Origin: Cryptomeria japonica
Lineage: Eukaryota > Streptophyta > Pinopsida > Cupressales > Cupressaceae
Assembly: GCF_030272615.1 (NCBI RefSeq)
Contig: NC_081405.1
Location: forward strand, 22,484,047 to 22,548,046
Direction: 5' to 3'
Length of the DNA stretch: 64,000 nucleotides
Shown piece by piece: positions 60,521 to 64,000 of this stretch. The position numbers and the translations under genes are program-made. Numbering within the stretch: the stretch's first letter is position 1; every line of letters starts with the position of its first letter. The notes under the pieces were generated by a model, which worked only from the letters and a program-made list of their open reading frames with translations, did not search any database and had not been told where the DNA came from.

Positions 60521-63500
60521 TTATCATTGATGTCAAAGGGGGAGAGTTAGAAGAGATGAGAAAGAATATGTTGTCAATGACAAAGGGGGAAGATTGGTGT
60601 AAATGTTGTCATTGATGTCAAGGGCAATTGGATCTCGTTGTCATTGATAGTGAAGATGTCATATATTAAGTTATCAAAATATATATCAAAGATATAAAGA
60701 AGAAGTTGGTTGCCATTAATGTCAGGGGAAGAACAAGGAGATTATAGAAAAATTATCATTAAGAAGGAGAGTCTGAGATTTGATGGTAGTAACTATTCTA
60801 TATGGAAGAATCGGATGGAAGTGCACCTGAGATGTCTTGGAGAAGATTACTGGAAGATTACAAAGAATGCCTATTTTGTTCCTCCGAATGGACCGGTTAC
60901 TACTGATGAGATCAAGGAAGCTAAAAATAACATTAGAGTGAAGGAAGCATTACTGAGCACCCTAACTGATACAAAGATGACAAATGTAATGGGACTTCAG
61001 ACTGCACATGAGATCTGGAAAAAGCTTGAAACCCTGTATGAAGGAGATAAACAAGTAAAAGTTGCTAAGTTGTAGAGTTTGAAAGGGAAATATGAGATGT
61101 TGAGAATAGGAGAAGATGATATCATAAATTCCTTCATGGATAAACTGAATGAACTTGTCCTAGGTATCAGATGCGCTGGTGGAACCCTTGAAGAAGATGA
61201 AATTGTTTCTAAGGTGCTAAGATAATTGCATCCTTCTTACAAACATAAGGTAGCTGCTATTGATGAGATCCAGAGTGTGACTACTATGACAAGAGATATG
61301 CTAGTTGGAAAGATTGTTGCATTTGAACTAAGAAAGTTTGGTGAATCACATGGAAAGTCTAAGACAACATTTAGAGCAGTTGTATCTGGAAAATAGAAAT
61401 ATGATCCTGAAGAATGCAGAATATCCAGATATGAAAGAGAAAGAAGGGAGATGAAAGAGCAAGAAAGAGAATTGGAAGAGCTTGAAGCTTTGATTGCTCG
61501 GAGATTGCCTAAGGGAGTCGATAAGTATGATGGAAAATTTCCTTTGAAATGTTTCTCTTGTAATAAGATAGGACATTTTTCTTCTAGGTGCCTGGAGAGA
61601 ATGGCTAAATATGATAGACATGATAAATTTGATAAGCATGATATGAATTATAGATATGAGAAGCATGAGAAGTATGATAAGCCTTACGAGTCTAACCGGA
61701 AATATAAGCATTAGAAGAATTGTTACTATGTTGTTGATGAAGGTGTTACAGATGAAGAATCAGAAGGAGATGAAGTTGTGTTTATTTCTATCAAAGAAGA
61801 TGGACCGGTACCTATTGATTCCTCAAGTTGCACCATTGAGGAGAAAACTTTAGCTGCTAAAGTTGAAGAGAAATATGAATGGGTAATTGACATCGATTTT
61901 TCACATCATATGACTGGTGATAAAAGAAAATTCGTGAGTATGGAAAGGTATGATGGTGAAATAGTGAGATTTGGAGATGACAAAGCCTGTATGATCCATG
62001 GTAGAGGTTCTATTTCCTTTGATGGTAAGCATAACACTGATGATGTCTTGTATGTTGAAGATTTGAAGCATAATATTTTAAGTGTTGGACAGATGGTTGA
62101 CAAAGGTTATGATATACGATTCAAGAATGGTAAATACAAAATCCTAAATGCCTCTGGTATAGAGATTGCCTCTGGAACTAAGACTGAAAGTAATATCTTT
62201 CATCTAAATGCTAGTGAGAAAAGTTGTGTGATTGCTCATATTGATGAAAGTTGGTTATGGCATAGGAGAATGTGTCATGTTAATTTTGATTCAATGATTA
62301 AGATCAGTTCTACACATGTTGTTAGAGATCTGCCTAAGATTGTTAAGCCTGCTAATCCAGTATGTAAGGAATGTCAATTGGGTAAGCAAACAAGAATTTA
62401 TTTTAAGAGAAAGAAGTATACATTTGATGGATTGCTAGATCTTGTGCATACTGATCTATGTGAACCTATAAATGTTAGAAGTGTGCAGGGAGATAGATAT
62501 TTTATGTTTCTAATTGATGATTATTCTAGGATGATGTGGGTTGTCTTTTTGAAGGAGAAATCAGAAGTGTTGGACAAATTTAAGATATTCAAAGAAAAGG
62601 TTGAGACTGAGTCAAGATTGAAGGTAAAATGGTTGAGATCTGACAAAGGAGGTGAATTTTGTTTCAATGAGTTTGATTCTTTATGTGAGAAGCATGGGAT
62701 TAGAAGACAATTATCTACTCCTAGAACCCCTCAACAGAATGGAGTTGTTGAAAGGAAGAACGAGACTGTTTTGGATGCTACAAGGACTATGCTTATTGAA
62801 GGGAATGTTCTAAAGATCTACTGAAGAGAAGCTGTTAGCACTATTGTTTACACATTCAACCGAGTTCATATTAAAGGTGATACCAGTAAGACTCCTTATG
62901 AGATATGGTTTGGTCTTGTTCCTAGAGAGGGATATTTCAGAATATTTGGTAGCAAGTGTTATATCAAGAGAGACGAGGATACAGGAAAGTTTGATGCAAG
63001 AAGTGATGAAGGAATTTTCTTGGGATACTCAACAAAGAGTAAAGCCTATCAGTGCTACAATAAGAGACTAAGGAGGATAGTAGAGAGTGCAAATGTGAAG
63101 GTTGATGAGAACCTTGGAAAAGAGATCAGAGCATGTGGATATGATGATGGTCAGCATGTTGTTATAATGCCTATTCAGACTGAAGAGTTGAAGCTAACTG
63201 ATCTGGTAGAGACAGTTAATCTTAATGATGTTGTTGCCAGTGGAGAGGTGTAGGAACCTGAAAATAAAATAATTAGAAGACTCTGAGGTGTAGCAACCTG
63301 ATGGATTTTCATTATTAGATGGTGGAGACATGGTGTGCAAACTGAAGAAAGCTCTTTATGGATTGAAACAAGCCCTTAGAGCCTGGTATGCTAGATTGGA
63401 TAAGTATTTGCTGAAATTAGGATTTAATAAAGGGATTGCTGATAGTAATTTGTACTTTAAGATTGAGAATGATAACATCTTAATTGTTGAAGTCTTTGTT

Positions 63501-64000
63501 GATGATATTATCTTTGTAGAAGATGATGACTTAAGCATGAAGTTTGTCGGTGATATGTAGAAAGAATTTGAGATGTCTATGATAGGAGAGATGAAAATTT
63601 TCTTAGGTTTTTAGATTTCATAGACTGAAAAGGTATTTTTATATCTCAAACTAAATATCTGAAGGAATTTCTAAAGAAGCCTAGGTTAGATGACTCCAAA
63701 CCGGTTGGAACTCCTATGGTGACTAGTTGTAAATTATCTAAAAATGATGAATCTTCGAAAGCTAATCAGTCTTTGTACAAATCTATGGCTGGTGGACTAC
63801 TATACCTTACTTAGACTAGGCTGAACATTATGCATGTTGTGTGCATGGCTGCTAGATATCAAGTTGATCCAAAAGAGAGTCATGTCACTACTACGAAGAG
63901 AATATTCAAATATTTTAAGGGAATTGTGGATTATGGTTTGTGATATCCAAGGAATGATGATTTCATGTTATGTGCTTACACTAATATTGATTGGGTTGGT
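60520..64000 (+). mobile_element. LTR element C: Ty1/copia, broken, runs off the window
   Basis: Order on the plus strand: gag (60.7-61.7 kb) with a CCHC knuckle CFSCNKIGHFSSRC, protease and pre-integrase zinc region (61.85-62.4, SHHMTGDKRKF and ESWLWHRRMCHVNFD), integrase core (62.4-62.8, VHTDLC, DDYSR and SDKGGEF), integrase C-terminal part (62.85-63.2) and reverse transcriptase (63.3 kb onward, LYGLKQALRAWYARLDKYL and VFVDDIIF). It is closely related to element A domain for domain. No 5' LTR is recognisable; 60.53-60.60 kb has a polypurine-like AAAGGGGGA and LTR-start-like TTGGTGTAAATG just before gag, which suggests a rearranged or truncated 5' end. Several breaks in the coding part; inactive. 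RNase H and 3' LTR lie outside the window, if present. Confidence 0.88.

Overview
The window is nuclear DNA of a seed plant, most likely a gymnosperm (conifer or yew type). The evidence is a very AT-rich background, few genes, short introns with standard GT/AG ends, much Ty1/copia-type LTR retrotransposon debris, and LTR ends with the long C runs and PBS/PPT signatures I associate with gymnosperm elements. The organism assignment is inference; nothing in the window proves a species.

Host genes are few. At the left edge (327-893) is a small two-exon gene for a SPIRAL1-type microtubule protein. The rest of the host content is a dispersed cluster of family-1 UDP-glycosyltransferases (UGTs), all on the plus strand with one phase-1 intron at the same place: UGT-1 (15088-16764, 474 aa, intact), UGT-2 (39608-41263, open except for one nonsense codon just before the donor-binding box) and UGT-3 (56739-58342, 472 aa, intact). 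A fourth locus near 45.5-45.9 kb keeps UGT-type upstream and downstream flanks with no coding region between them, and 51.4-51.6 kb holds another stray piece of UGT 3' flank. Upstream sequence, core promoter and 3' flank are shared among copies, so the unit duplicated with its regulatory DNA. The copies have since diverged in their leaders: a 63-bp triplication in UGT-1, and repeated promoter/leader fragments in UGT-3.

Layout: 0.3-0.9 kb SPIRAL1-like gene; 1.3-7.5 kb a very long, decayed inverted repeat (foldback) with internal tandem duplication and later insertions; 7.5-9.5 kb dispersed repeats and a minus-strand LTR remnant; 9.5-13.6 kb no recognised gene; 13.6-16.9 kb UGT-1; 17.1-31.7 kb a second copy of the foldback-family repeat, split by copia element A (17162-28711), whose 3' LTR is itself split by a younger, pol-less copia element B (18165-23065), plus a LINE fragment at 29.2-30.2 kb; 32.5-33.0 kb an array of four regularly spaced hairpins; 33.5-36.7 kb a broken long coding element of unknown family; 39.0-41.6 kb UGT-2; 41.7-42.65 kb a purine tract with a perfect (AG)55; 42.67-43.07 kb an inverted pair of SINE-like repeats; 45.5-47.6 kb the coding-free UGT locus and several tandem repeats; 48.4 and 50.4 kb members of a small MITE family also found upstream of UGT-1; 51.6-55.0 kb copia remnants; 56.3-58.5 kb UGT-3; 58.56-59.26 kb LTR-like repeats; 60.5-64.0 kb copia element C, running off the window.

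The strongest candidates for something undescribed are the hairpin array with the unknown coding element beside it (32.5-36.7 kb), the gag-protease-only element B with its GC-rich leader, the 147-bp MITE family, and the stepwise decay of the UGT cluster.
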